The position numbers and the translations under genes are program-made. The notes under the pieces were generated by a model. The model was not told the origin of the DNA. It was given only the letters and a program-made list of their open reading frames with translations, and ran no database searches. A DNA stretch of 64,000 nt from Latilactobacillus sakei subsp. sakei DSM 20017 = JCM 1157 (GTDB lineage Bacteria > Bacillota > Bacilli > Lactobacillales > Lactobacillaceae): the NCBI RefSeq assembly GCF_002370355.1, contig NZ_AP017929.1, positions 372,001 to 436,000 of the forward strand, in the 5' to 3' direction. Of this stretch, positions 16,744-25,762 are shown one piece after another (position 1 is the first letter of the stretch; the number at the start of each line of letters is the position of its first letter).

Positions 16744-18015
16744 ATGACAAAAGCAAATGACGCTTGGACTCAATTATTTGATAAGTATCATATTCTAGAT
16801 CAAATAGATACTAATGGTATTTTTAATATCTCCGCAAAACAAATCAAAGAATTCTATGAACCTAGACTAATAACAAAGTATGATTGGTCATCTAGTTTAC
16901 CCGAGTTATTTAAGAAAAATAAGTTAGTAATACTACCTTCCTCACGTGGAACATATACAATCGGTAGATTCAAAGCATACCAGAAATTAAAATATGAAAA
17001 TATACGACCAATCGTTAAAACTCTCCCTTCTTGGGTAAGTACTTGGGACTCGTTTGGTATTACATCAGAAGCAGTAGCTTTAAATGTCGCAAAAGCCTCA
17101 GGTATGATTGATCACATCCTAATGAGCGATCAAAATTTCCCCGCTATTGATACAATAACAGGTCGCCTAAAATCCGGTGATTTAAATTACAAAATTGCTC
17201 AAAGAGACGGTTCTTTATACGATTTTCATGTTGCTAATGCTCAGGTAGAGATTGATGCAGGCTTTGAAAGCTTTGATAAACTGGCTATCGTTGAGGCGAA
17301 AACCCACATACCTGAAGATTTCATTATTCGTCAACTCTATCATCCTTTTCGTGTTTATAATACTTTAGGAACACAAAAACCAGTCATTCCTCTATACTTT
17401 ACTTTTGCTGATGATATATATACTTTTTATCAATATGATTTTACTGATGTCAATAATTACTCATCTATTAAAAAGGTTGAACAATACTCTTTTATATTAA
17501 ATCGAACCTTAAACCTAAATTCAGATGTAGTAAAACAGATATCTCACCAAAGCCCCATGCTTCCAGAATCAACAGAAATCGTATATCCTCAAGCCAATAC
17601 ATTTCAAACAGTTTTAGATATGATGCAGTATTTAGCTACTCCTATTGATAAAAAAACTCTTGCTGAAAAATTTAATTTCGATGTTCGGCAAAGTGATTAC
17701 TATGCAAATTCTCTTAGGTTCTTAGGGTTAGCAAAAAGGGAACATAGTAAGTATGTATTAACTGATTTAGGTCAATCAATCAATATTTTACCCAACTCTG
17801 ACTTCCGCAATGAAAAAATTATTAGACAAATACTTAGCCATATCACTTTTAAACTCGTTTTTGACTCCTATTTAAAAAATAATGGCGAATCTGATGATTC
17901 CTATATCGATAGTGTCCTCGCAGAATATGTACCAAATATTAGTGGAAAAACTATTCCTCGTAGACGTAGTACAGTGAAACAATGGATTAGTTGGATTTTT
18001 TCAGTAATTGAATAG
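16744..18015 (+). CDS. Probable type II restriction endonuclease of the DpnM/DpnA-like system
   Basis: A 423-aa protein. 'QVEIDAGFESFDKLAIVEAKTHIP' around residues 167-190 fits a PD-(D/E)xK nuclease core (acidic residues then E-A-K), followed by 'IRQLYHPFRVY'. The C-terminal ~150 residues resemble winged-helix DNA-binding units ('FNFDVRQSDYYANSLRFLGL'). It is far larger than DpnII or MboI (about 280-290 aa) and resembles instead the larger nuclease families kept as domains of unknown function in databases. Restriction function rests on position after the methylase and on this motif. The target site is inferred as GATC or a site containing it. Confidence 0.72.
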   Translation: MTKANDAWTQLFDKYHILDQIDTNGIFNISAKQIKEFYEPRLITKYDWSSSLPELFKKNKLVILPSSRGTYTIGRFKAYQKLKYENIRPIVKTLPSWVSTWDSFGITSEAVALNVAKASGMIDHILMSDQNFPAIDTITGRLKSGDLNYKIAQRDGSLYDFHVANAQVEIDAGFESFDKLAIVEAKTHIPEDFIIRQLYHPFRVYNTLGTQKPVIPLYFTFADDIYTFYQYDFTDVNNYSSIKKVEQYSFILNRTLNLNSDVVKQISHQSPMLPESTEIVYPQANTFQTVLDMMQYLATPIDKKTLAEKFNFDVRQSDYYANSLRFLGLAKREHSKYVLTDLGQSINILPNSDFRNEKIIRQILSHITFKLVFDSYLKNNGESDDSYIDSVLAEYVPNISGKTIPRRRSTVKQWISWIFSVIE

Positions 18016-18189
18016 TATTAGCATCCCAAACTATAATTCCTATAATTAACAATACCTATTTTTAGAATCCGGCGTATATTTTAAAGCGTCACTATTCGTT
18101 TAATTGAGTCTTGCACCAGTAGGGCGTTTTTATACTTTTAATCTCCAAAAAAATCCGTATAAGTAATAACATAATCCTCAAAAACCACA

Positions 18190-18218
18190 AAAAAACGGCC
18201 CCGTTTAGGGACCGTTTT
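18190..18218. terminator. Terminator between the restriction island and the transporter gene
   Basis: AAAACGG-CCCC-GTTTA-GGGACCGTTTT hairpin with A and T runs on both sides. The ~170 bases between the endonuclease stop and this hairpin hold nothing I can identify. Confidence 0.75.
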
Positions 18219-18225
18219 TTATCCA

Positions 18226-19593
18226 TTAAGTTAGCGGATTTTCATCCATCGCTGGTAAATATCTACCTGCCAATCCGGCAATCAGTGTTAAGAAGCCAAC
18301 GCTAATCAGACCGGCTAGGTGAATTAACTGACTGGTGGTGTCCGACATTGCGACACTGCCACTGATTTGAGCAATCACGGTCGTCATGTCTTGTTGCCGC
18401 ATTACGGCTAAGCCCATCAAGCCAATAATCAAGATAAATTGCATCAGGATACTACCTAGATACGTATTCCGATATTTAACGATTAAGGTTTGCGCGGGCG
18501 TTGTGACACCGGTGTAATAAGCGCGGTGATTCAAAAGAATGCTGTTAGCACTGCCAAAGAAACTAATTAATAAGATGCCTAATAAAATTAGATGCGGCGT
18601 AATCATCAACCAAGCACCCACCACAAAACCCAGTAGTTGGACTTTTAAATCTGATAACTTCGAAAAGCGCCCTTGCACGCTCTTTCGAATAACTTGGGCT
18701 AGAATCATCCCCGCACCGTAAGTAACATAGGCCCCTATCATCAAGCCCTGATTTTGGATCGCGACAAATATATAGAGCATTAAGAACGTTTCAAACGCCC
18801 CGTTAATTAAGGCCGCAATCAAGAGCCAACCTGGCATCTTCGTTTTAGTACCACGCGTGATGATCACCCGCAAGACTAGCGCGACTAAACCAATGACAGC
18901 AACGGTAATTAATAACCAGACAAATCGGGCTTCAAAAAGGCGCAGATATCTCAGCGCAAAAGCCATCGCGGTTGCCCAGACAAATAGTTCCAAGTTATTA
19001 AGTGATTTGGTTTGTGCGACAAATACTGATTCATCAAGTTGCTTCACAAATGGTTCGAAGCGTTGCATCCCGACAAAGCCAATCAATACAAATAGCATGA
19101 TAACAATAAAGACTAACCGATATGAAAAATGACTAGCGATGGTCAATAGACCAACTGTTACTAAGCTAAAAGCCAATAACGTTTTAATTTCGGTCCCCAT
19201 CAGATGCCATTTCCAGACTACCCGCTCGTGATAATAAACACCTTCATAGGTCGGCATAATCACACTGGCGCTGGCGCCCAAAATAAAGGCCGCAATATCC
19301 GTTAAATATAACCACGGCGAAATGGCTAACACGAATAAGGCCCCAGCAGCTAATAACATGCTGATACTGGTTATTTTAAACGAATTCTGCACGTGACCCA
19401 GACTATTCACGAATAATAAGCCAGTTTTCAACGCGGTATAAAATAAGATATACGGCATATAGGATGCCGCGGTATGACCGCTATGTAACATCGTTAAGCC
19501 AATCAGCGGTAAGATCTGAATCAGTTTTGCAACCGCAAAAACGAGCCCTTGTTTGATTTTTTCACTGGTTTCTAATTGTTTACCATTTACCAT
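18226..19593 (-). CDS. Polytopic membrane protein, MFS-like
   Basis: A 455-aa protein with about 12-14 hydrophobic helices and short loops, in the size range of major facilitator transporters. I see no diagnostic MFS motif A or substrate signature, so the family call is by topology only. ATG at 19593 is preceded by AGGG at suitable spacing; the TTG at 19596 is one codon longer. It stands alone between two terminators. Confidence 0.6.
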   Translation of the reverse strand: MVNGKQLETSEKIKQGLVFAVAKLIQILPLIGLTMLHSGHTAASYMPYILFYTALKTGLLFVNSLGHVQNSFKITSISMLLAAGALFVLAISPWLYLTDIAAFILGASASVIMPTYEGVYYHERVVWKWHLMGTEIKTLLAFSLVTVGLLTIASHFSYRLVFIVIMLFVLIGFVGMQRFEPFVKQLDESVFVAQTKSLNNLELFVWATAMAFALRYLRLFEARFVWLLITVAVIGLVALVLRVIITRGTKTKMPGWLLIAALINGAFETFLMLYIFVAIQNQGLMIGAYVTYGAGMILAQVIRKSVQGRFSKLSDLKVQLLGFVVGAWLMITPHLILLGILLISFFGSANSILLNHRAYYTGVTTPAQTLIVKYRNTYLGSILMQFILIIGLMGLAVMRQQDMTTVIAQISGSVAMSDTTSQLIHLAGLISVGFLTLIAGLAGRYLPAMDENPLT

Positions 19594-19680
19594 CAATCAT
19601 CCCTACTTCCATTGACTAGATGGTACCTTATATTGCGCCTAATTTCAAAGACCTGACGTTAAAAGCCTGAATTATTGCAC

Positions 19681-19722
19681 AAAAAAACACCGTAAGTTGT
19701 CGAAACAATTTGCGGTGTTTTT
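19681..19722. terminator. Terminator after guaA
   Basis: 15-base arms AACACCGTAAGTTGT / ACAATTTGCGGTGTT around a CGAA tetraloop, with T-rich flanks on both sides. Confidence 0.85.
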
Positions 19723-19732
19723 AATTGAGAAT

Positions 19733-21286
19733 CTATTCCCATTCCACTGTTGAAGGTGGCTTGCTCGTGATATCGTACACGATACGGTTGACGTGATCGA
19801 CTTCGTTAACGATTCGCACAGAAACCTTTTGCAAGATATCCCATGGAATACGTGAGAAGTCGGCTGTCATGCCGTCGATTGAGTTAACAGCACGGATACC
19901 AACTGTGTAGTCGTATGTCCGGCCATCACCCATGACACCCACACTACGGATGCCTGGTAAGACTGTAAAGTATTGCCATACGGTTTTATCTAAACCAGCG
20001 AGTGCAAATTCTTCACGAAGAATTAAATCACTATCGCGGACAATCTTCAATTTATCTTCAGTCACTTCGCCAAGGACACGAATACCAAGGCCAGGACCTG
20101 GGAATGGTTGGCGCCATACGAGTTCATATGGCATGCCTAATTTTTCGCCAAGGTCACGAACTTCATCTTTAAATAATGTATTTAAAGGTTCAATTAAGCT
20201 AAATTGCATGTCTTCTGGTAAACCACCAACGTTATGATGTGATTTGATGGTTGTCGCAGTACTTGTACCACTTTCAATAATGTCAGTGTATAAAGTCCCT
20301 TGCGCTAAGAAGTCAATCCCGTTTAACTTAGTTGCTTCTTCGTCAAACACTTGGATAAATTCGTTACCAATGATCTTCCGTTTCTTTTCTGGATCAGAAA
20401 CGCCAGCGAGTTTGCTCATGAAACGTTCTTTAGCGTCAACTTGGATGATGTTCAAGCCAAATTTACCGCCAAGGCTTTCCATAACTTGTTCAACTTCGCC
20501 TTTTCTGAGTAAGCCGTGATCAACAAAGATGCTGACCAATTGGTCGCCAATTGCGCGGTGTAATAACACCCCAACAACAGAAGAATCAACACCACCTGAA
20601 AGACCAAGAAGGACTTTCTTGTCACCGACTTGTTCGCGAATCTTTTCGATTTGCATGTCGATGAAATCGTTCATTGTCCAGTTGTCTTGGGCCCCACAGA
20701 CGCCAAATGCAAAGTTCTTCAAGATATCGTTCCCAAATTCAGTGTTTTGCACTTCAGTATGGAATTGAATCCCGTAAATATGTTTGTCGCGGTTTTCAAT
20801 TGCTGTAAATGGTGTATTATCACTTTCAGCAACTGTCACGTAACCTTCTGGAATTGCAGTCACTTTATCACCATGACTCATCCATACTGTTTGTTTTTCA
20901 GGAAGACCTTTGAATAAGTCACTGTCTTTGTCAGTCACTGTAATTTCAGCCTTACCATATTCACGTTCTGTTGATGCTTCAACATTACCGCCATTTTTGA
21001 AACTGATCAACTGCATCCCGTAACAAATACCGAGAATTGGAATCCCTAATTCAAAAATTTCGGGGTCAACTGAAAAGGCACCATCATCGTAAACACTCAT
21101 TGGGCCGCCAGAGAAAATAATTCCTTTAGGGGCGATCTTCTTGATTTCTGCTGCTGTTGTCGTGTTAGGCAACAATTCAGAGAAAATCCCGAATTCACGG
21201 ATACGACGTGTAATCAATTGATTATACTGACTACCGTAATCTAAAACGATAATCTTATCGAAATCTTGCATGTCCTTTTGGGCCAA
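19733..21286 (-). CDS. guaA: GMP synthase (glutamine-hydrolysing)
   Basis: A 517-aa enzyme converting XMP to GMP. The N-terminal class I glutamine amidotransferase has 'GICYGMQ' with the catalytic Cys and 'IQFHTEV'; the ATP pyrophosphatase domain has the PP-loop 'GLSGGVDSS'; the C-terminal dimerisation domain ends 'PPSTVEWE'. TTG at 21286 ([11 protein letters not shown]) is preferred: AAGGAG lies 8 nt upstream, and the length equals that of lactobacillar GuaA. A promoter and a stem-loop precede it. Confidence 0.97.
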   Translation of the reverse strand: MAQKDMQDFDKIIVLDYGSQYNQLITRRIREFGIFSELLPNTTTAAEIKKIAPKGIIFSGGPMSVYDDGAFSVDPEIFELGIPILGICYGMQLISFKNGGNVEASTEREYGKAEITVTDKDSDLFKGLPEKQTVWMSHGDKVTAIPEGYVTVAESDNTPFTAIENRDKHIYGIQFHTEVQNTEFGNDILKNFAFGVCGAQDNWTMNDFIDMQIEKIREQVGDKKVLLGLSGGVDSSVVGVLLHRAIGDQLVSIFVDHGLLRKGEVEQVMESLGGKFGLNIIQVDAKERFMSKLAGVSDPEKKRKIIGNEFIQVFDEEATKLNGIDFLAQGTLYTDIIESGTSTATTIKSHHNVGGLPEDMQFSLIEPLNTLFKDEVRDLGEKLGMPYELVWRQPFPGPGLGIRVLGEVTEDKLKIVRDSDLILREEFALAGLDKTVWQYFTVLPGIRSVGVMGDGRTYDYTVGIRAVNSIDGMTADFSRIPWDILQKVSVRIVNEVDHVNRIVYDITSKPPSTVEWE

Positions 21287-21313
21287 ACAACTCACTCCTT
21301 TTTTATTAAAGCC

Positions 21314-21344
21314 GAGTAAAACTTAAATGGTCCTCGTTTTACTC
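21314..21344 (-). promoter_or_regulatory. Leader stem-loop upstream of guaA
   Basis: Perfect 9-base arms (21314-21322 and 21336-21344, GAGTAAAAC type) with a 13-nt loop in the guaA 5' leader, just before the Shine-Dalgarno site. No purine-riboswitch consensus is seen. It may affect translation or mRNA stability. Confidence 0.5.
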
Positions 21345-21384
21345 AGCTCGATTAGTAACGCTAAAACTTTTTTATAATGTATCT

Positions 21385-21413
21385 ATTCTACTGATTAATC
21401 ATGAAAACGTCAA
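21385..21413 (-). promoter_or_regulatory. guaA promoter
   Basis: On the minus strand TTGACG (21413-21408), a 17-nt spacer and TAGAAT (21390-21385). The transcript would start near 21378 and include the stem-loop. Confidence 0.65.
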
Positions 21414-21452
21414 TGGATGACAGCCATTCCTGTGAAAAAACTCATTCTACTA

Positions 21453-22382
21453 TCAATATTTTCGTAGAAATACCTTATCAATCAGGTGATGTTTGGTTTT
21501 ATGCAAAATTAAATCGGCGCGGTTTCTTGTTGGTAAAATATAGTCGTTCAAATTACGTAAATCGATGTCGCGCCAGACACGCCGGGCCATCTTAAAGGCG
21601 CTGGCGCGATCACTAATCGCATAAGGATAATAATAGTTCGTTGGGTCATCCTTCGCGAGATCTAATAAGAGGTCAAAGCGTTCTAGAAACCACTTCTCAA
21701 TTAAACTTGGATTGGCATCCACGTAAACTGAAAAGTCGAAAAAATCACTGACGTAAATTTGTTCGGTTGTCGGTAATTGTAAAACGTTGATCCCTTCGAC
21801 GATTAAAATATCGGGATCATCGATGATATCAAACTCATTCGGGATAATATCGTAGATTTGATGTGAATACTTGGGCGCTTTAACCGGCGCCACGTTATTT
21901 TTCACAGCGTTCAAGAAGCTGATTAACTGCGGCATATCGTAACTTTCGGGGAACCCTTTTTTATCGAGAATCCCTTTTTGTTTCAATTCAGAGGTTGAAT
22001 ATAAAAAGCCATCGGTCGTAATCATTTGGACCGTCTTATCTGGATAGACCCGACTCAGTAATAGCTGCAATAGACGCGCGGTGGTACTCTTACCAACCGC
22101 GACACTACCGGCGATGCCGATAATGAACGGTGTTTTGTGCGGTTTGATTTCTAAAAATTCAGACTGCTTAATTTGATTTTCTTGGAATTGTTCATACTTC
22201 ATTTGTAATAAATGACGGAGTGGCACGTAAATGTCACTGACATCCGTTAACGAGATGCGGTCGTTTAAGCCGCTGACTTGCTGTAATTCATCGTCCGTAA
22301 TGGCGGTGTATTTTTCGCCACGGCCGTGAAAATAACGCCATTCTTCTCGCGAGATTTCGTAATAGTTCATCTCGTTTTTCAT
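21453..22382 (-). CDS. coaA: Pantothenate kinase, type I
   Basis: A 309-aa P-loop kinase; 'GIAGSVAVGKSTTARLLQ' is the Walker A of bacterial type I pantothenate kinase, and 'TDGFLYSTSELKQKGILDKKGFPESYD' is a family hallmark. It commits pantothenate to coenzyme A. Length agrees with the family (about 305-316). The ATG follows GGGAGG. The gene lies upstream of guaA on the same strand but with its own leader gap. Confidence 0.96.
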   Translation of the reverse strand: MKNEMNYYEISREEWRYFHGRGEKYTAITDDELQQVSGLNDRISLTDVSDIYVPLRHLLQMKYEQFQENQIKQSEFLEIKPHKTPFIIGIAGSVAVGKSTTARLLQLLLSRVYPDKTVQMITTDGFLYSTSELKQKGILDKKGFPESYDMPQLISFLNAVKNNVAPVKAPKYSHQIYDIIPNEFDIIDDPDILIVEGINVLQLPTTEQIYVSDFFDFSVYVDANPSLIEKWFLERFDLLLDLAKDDPTNYYYPYAISDRASAFKMARRVWRDIDLRNLNDYILPTRNRADLILHKTKHHLIDKVFLRKY

Positions 22383-22442
22383 GCTTTAATCCTCCCAGGG
22401 CTTAACTAACTGCTAAACGGTTACATTTTACCATAATTAACA

Positions 22443-22478
22443 CAAAAAAAGGCACTCACCAAGCAATTTGATGAGTCC
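22443..22478 (-). terminator. Terminator of helD
   Basis: In minus orientation GGACTCATC ... GGTGAGTGCC followed by seven T residues (22449-22443). Confidence 0.75.
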
Positions 22479-22489
22479 CTCTAGTCGTA

Positions 22490-24781
22490 TTATTTTGTTA
22501 ATGTATATTTTTCTGGATCGACATTATCAATCAGTGGTGAGAGTGCATCAGTGGCTAACAAGGTCAAGCGATGCATTGCTCTTGAACAAATCGTGTAGAG
22601 CAATTGCCGTTGATCTTCATGATTGTAGTTGGCGGCACTGATTTGCCAGCCAATAATGGCATCGAATTCCAAACCTTTAGCTAAGAAACTTGGGACCACT
22701 AATGTCCCGGCTGCTAAACGTTGGTTTTCGGAACGAATCAAGGTGACTTTGGTTCCCGTTTCCTTGAGCATCTTCGTCAATTCTTGGGCTTGCACCAATG
22801 TCTTGGTAATAATCGCCGTCGATAATTTATCCGCTTCATTTGCTGCTAATTGGCGGTTGACATCAGCCACTAACTCAGCTTCTGATTGGCGCACAATCAA
22901 GTTTGGTTTATCGCCAACTCGGTTGAAGGCTTCGATGGCTTGGCCACCTTTTAATAAGCCCTTGGTAAAGTCGGTCACTTGTTGCGTTGACCGGTATGAA
23001 CGTGTTAATTGCACCACTTTTGTATTTTGGGCATCAAATAATTGTTGGACTTGTTGCAAGAGATTTGTGCTATTACCTTTAGTGAAAATCGCTTGGTTCA
23101 AATCGCCCAATAATGTGAAGCGCGCCTTAGGGAAGTGGAGCTTCAAGAAGGCCAATTCATAAGGCGTGTAATCTTGAATTTCATCGATGAAGACAAAACG
23201 CATATCACGTTCGCCTTTTTTACCCGTCATCAAATCGTAGAGGTGAAGATAAGGTGTGACATCTTGCAACGTCATCTGCTTAGCCTTCAATTGTGCGACA
23301 AAATGAGTGACGTGGTCTTGCCATTGCTCTTCTGTAATATCAAAATCGGCTAACTTCACAAGTTGTGGCACAACCCGTAAGAAGTGAATATATTGCGCCT
23401 GGATGCTTAAGAAGCGATTGCGTTGAATAGACCGGCGAACGGGTTTGAACGCTTCTAGCACGATCTGCTTAGCAATAAACTTGCTTTCAGCATCACCCGT
23501 CTTGAAATCTTTACCAGACATCAATTCGCGGATTTCTTCATCACTCATATTCTCGGCTTGCTCAGTCACCCAGTCGGCCTTAGTTTCGTGATCGACCTTG
23601 TGGCTCAATGTCCGCAACAAACTTTCTTTAGTCGCATCTAATCGATTGCCGAGATGGTAGTTTTCATTAAACCGGTAATAAACCTCGCTGATGTGTTCCT
23701 TCGTAATCAAGACGCGGCCCTTGACCTTCATATCGCGGAAGCGCATGTCGGCTTTTTCAAGATGTGCAGCGTACTTTTTAACAGCCTTATAAAAGACGAG
23801 ACTTTCTTTCAAGCGACTAATCCGGCCATCGGTTTCGTTAACTGGTGTTTCGAATTGATCAAAGAGGCTCTGGACCGCCATGTTTGGTAGCCGGCGCGCC
23901 ACATATTGGAAGTAAGTCATTTGAATCATATTTTGTTCGCCCAATTCAGGCAACACATCTGCGATGTAGTCGTTGAATAATTGGTTAGGCGAGAACATGA
24001 TTACTTGGCTCGAATCTAAATTGCCCCGATAGCGATAGAGTAAAAACGCGATGCGTTGCAAGATAGCTGACGTTTTCCCTGAGCCAGCTGCCCCTTGAAC
24101 GAATAACAAATCAGCATCGGTATTACGGATAATCTGATTTTGTTCACGTTGAATCGTCGTCACGATACTCTTCATCTGTGTATCAGATTTTTCACCTAAC
24201 ACTTCTAATAACATTTGATCGCCAATCGTTTCTTGCGTATCAAATAAAGCCTTGATTTGGCCATCTTCAATCAAAAATTGACGCTTAAGTGAGATATTCA
24301 CATCTTGCGGACCGTCTGGTGTTTGGTACGTCACAGCGCCCGTCTTACCTTCATAGTAAATTGATGAAATTGGTGCCCGCCAATCATAAATTAAGAAATG
24401 ATCGTCGGTATCTGTAAATGAGCCTAACCCGATATAAATTGATTCGGATTTAGGTTCACCCTTTTCTTGAAAATCAACACGGGCAAAGTATGGCGTCTTT
24501 TCCATCTTTTGCAAGGTTGCCAATTGCCGTGAAGATTGTTGCCACGAGTGATTGCGTTCTTGTAGCATTTGCCGCTGCTGTTCAATCGAAACGGCGGTTT
24601 CAGTCATCGCGGAATCGTTATTGAAGTTAAGGCGAACGTCGTTGAAGAAGTTCTCGTTAATTTCTTTTTCTTCCGATTTTGCGCGCTTAACAGCCCCTTC
24701 AAAATGGGTCTCAGCTTTTTTAATTAAACCAATAATTTCTGTTAATCGGCTTTGTTCCAATGATTTCTGTACGTCAGTCAA
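22490..24781 (-). CDS. helD: HelD-type RNA polymerase-recycling ATPase (UvrD-like helicase family)
   Basis: A 763-aa UvrD/Rep-like protein that removes stalled RNA polymerase. The N-terminal coiled-coil arm (residues ~1-90) precedes the 'YIGLGSF' and 'IYDWRAPISSIYY' segments typical of HelD, Walker A 'GAAGSGKTS' is near residue 230, motif II 'VFIDEIQDYTP' and motif III 'LLGDLNQAIF' follow, with a C-terminal UvrD-like half. The TTG at 24781 has GGAGG 8 nt upstream. Single-gene unit with its own terminator. Confidence 0.93.
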   Translation of the reverse strand: MTDVQKSLEQSRLTEIIGLIKKAETHFEGAVKRAKSEEKEINENFFNDVRLNFNNDSAMTETAVSIEQQRQMLQERNHSWQQSSRQLATLQKMEKTPYFARVDFQEKGEPKSESIYIGLGSFTDTDDHFLIYDWRAPISSIYYEGKTGAVTYQTPDGPQDVNISLKRQFLIEDGQIKALFDTQETIGDQMLLEVLGEKSDTQMKSIVTTIQREQNQIIRNTDADLLFVQGAAGSGKTSAILQRIAFLLYRYRGNLDSSQVIMFSPNQLFNDYIADVLPELGEQNMIQMTYFQYVARRLPNMAVQSLFDQFETPVNETDGRISRLKESLVFYKAVKKYAAHLEKADMRFRDMKVKGRVLITKEHISEVYYRFNENYHLGNRLDATKESLLRTLSHKVDHETKADWVTEQAENMSDEEIRELMSGKDFKTGDAESKFIAKQIVLEAFKPVRRSIQRNRFLSIQAQYIHFLRVVPQLVKLADFDITEEQWQDHVTHFVAQLKAKQMTLQDVTPYLHLYDLMTGKKGERDMRFVFIDEIQDYTPYELAFLKLHFPKARFTLLGDLNQAIFTKGNSTNLLQQVQQLFDAQNTKVVQLTRSYRSTQQVTDFTKGLLKGGQAIEAFNRVGDKPNLIVRQSEAELVADVNRQLAANEADKLSTAIITKTLVQAQELTKMLKETGTKVTLIRSENQRLAAGTLVVPSFLAKGLEFDAIIGWQISAANYNHEDQRQLLYTICSRAMHRLTLLATDALSPLIDNVDPEKYTLTK

Positions 24782-24874
24782 AGCAAATGCCTCCCTGTTT
24801 TAAATAAATAGCCCTACCAGTTTAACACTTAATTCACATGAGTGCGAGTCAATCGGCCTACTGGCTGTTATCAG

Positions 24875-25222
24875 CTATAAACCAGCATAAAAGCCGGCTG
24901 CAGCCACCAACAGACCCAATCCATAGGTCAAAAGCCAGTAACCAAAGAAAATATGATACCGGCGCCGAAACCACAATTGGCTCAGTTCACTATTTAAGGT
25001 TGAAAAGGTCGTATACCCGCCAAGCACACCGACGCCTAAAAAGAGCGTCACCGGCTGACTTAATTGAGATGCGGTCAACCAGCCCAGACAAAAGCTACCG
25101 GTTAGATTGATTAAAAAGGTCATCAGTGGGAATTCACTAGCGACGTGATTCCCAATTCGCGTCAATTGATACCGCAAAATGGCGCCCAGCGCTGCCCCCA
25201 AACCAACTAATAAAATGGTCAT
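24875..25222 (-). CDS. crcB: Fluoride exporter FluC/CrcB, second subunit
   Basis: A 115-aa four-helix membrane protein. '[12 protein letters not shown]', '[12 protein letters not shown]' and '[16 protein letters not shown]' are the conserved FluC motifs, including the Asn and Phe-box residues that line the fluoride path. It overlaps the upstream paralogue by four bases (ATGA). Such adjacent pairs form heterodimers in lactic acid bacteria. Confidence 0.93.
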   Translation of the reverse strand: MTILLVGLGAALGAILRYQLTRIGNHVASEFPLMTFLINLTGSFCLGWLTASQLSQPVTLFLGVGVLGGYTTFSTLNSELSQLWFRRRYHIFFGYWLLTYGLGLLVAAAGFYAGL

Positions 25223-25626
25223 TGTGAGACCTCCTGTTCTTCAGGGTTGTGTGTCAATTTAACCGCCCAGTAATCCGCTAGTAAACTCAACAAGACGCCC
25301 CCGATCATGCTAATCCCGACATACCAAGCAAAGGCTGACCATTGTTGCTGATTTACCAATCGAATCGCGTCGACGCTAAAGCTCGAAAACGTTGTGAAAG
25401 CACCAAAAAAGCCAGTCCCAATTGCCAAGGCTAATTGGTCACACAAATGTAAGCGTGCCACGATATAGCGCATCAAAAATGGTAGGCAAAACGCCCCAAT
25501 TAAATTGACGCACAAAGTCCCATACGGAAACCCAGTTGGCTGATTCAATACCAATCCGATTAAATAACGCAAGATACCACCGAAAAAGGCAAAGCTGCCA
25601 ACGGCTAAACTCTCTTTTATTTTCAT
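25219..25626 (-). CDS. crcB: Fluoride exporter FluC/CrcB, first subunit
   Basis: A 135-aa paralogue of the following gene with 'GGILRYLIG', '[12 protein letters not shown]' and '[16 protein letters not shown]'. The start at 25626 (MKIKESLAV) has an AGGTCA-like site upstream; a longer version would add a hydrophilic 16-residue stretch not usual in this family. No fluoride riboswitch is recognised in the 110-base leader. Confidence 0.92.
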   Translation of the reverse strand: MKIKESLAVGSFAFFGGILRYLIGLVLNQPTGFPYGTLCVNLIGAFCLPFLMRYIVARLHLCDQLALAIGTGFFGAFTTFSSFSVDAIRLVNQQQWSAFAWYVGISMIGGVLLSLLADYWAVKLTHNPEEQEVSQ

Positions 25627-25762
25627 AATCGTGACCTGACCTCTTCTTGTTTTTATTCCTTCCATACTAACCAAGTTTGACCGAATTGTAAATTGACCTT
25701 TAATTTTTAAAGTATCTAGTGTATCCTCTTAAACAACTTTGTATTTCGAAAGGATGTTAGTC

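Noticed and set aside
18016-18189. A small gene or RNA after the restriction endonuclease
   Set aside because: No start with a ribosome site, no conserved-looking frame and no stable fold apart from the terminator at 18190.
25627-25740. Fluoride riboswitch upstream of the crcB pair
   Set aside because: I could not find the conserved crcB motif segments or pseudoknot in the leader.
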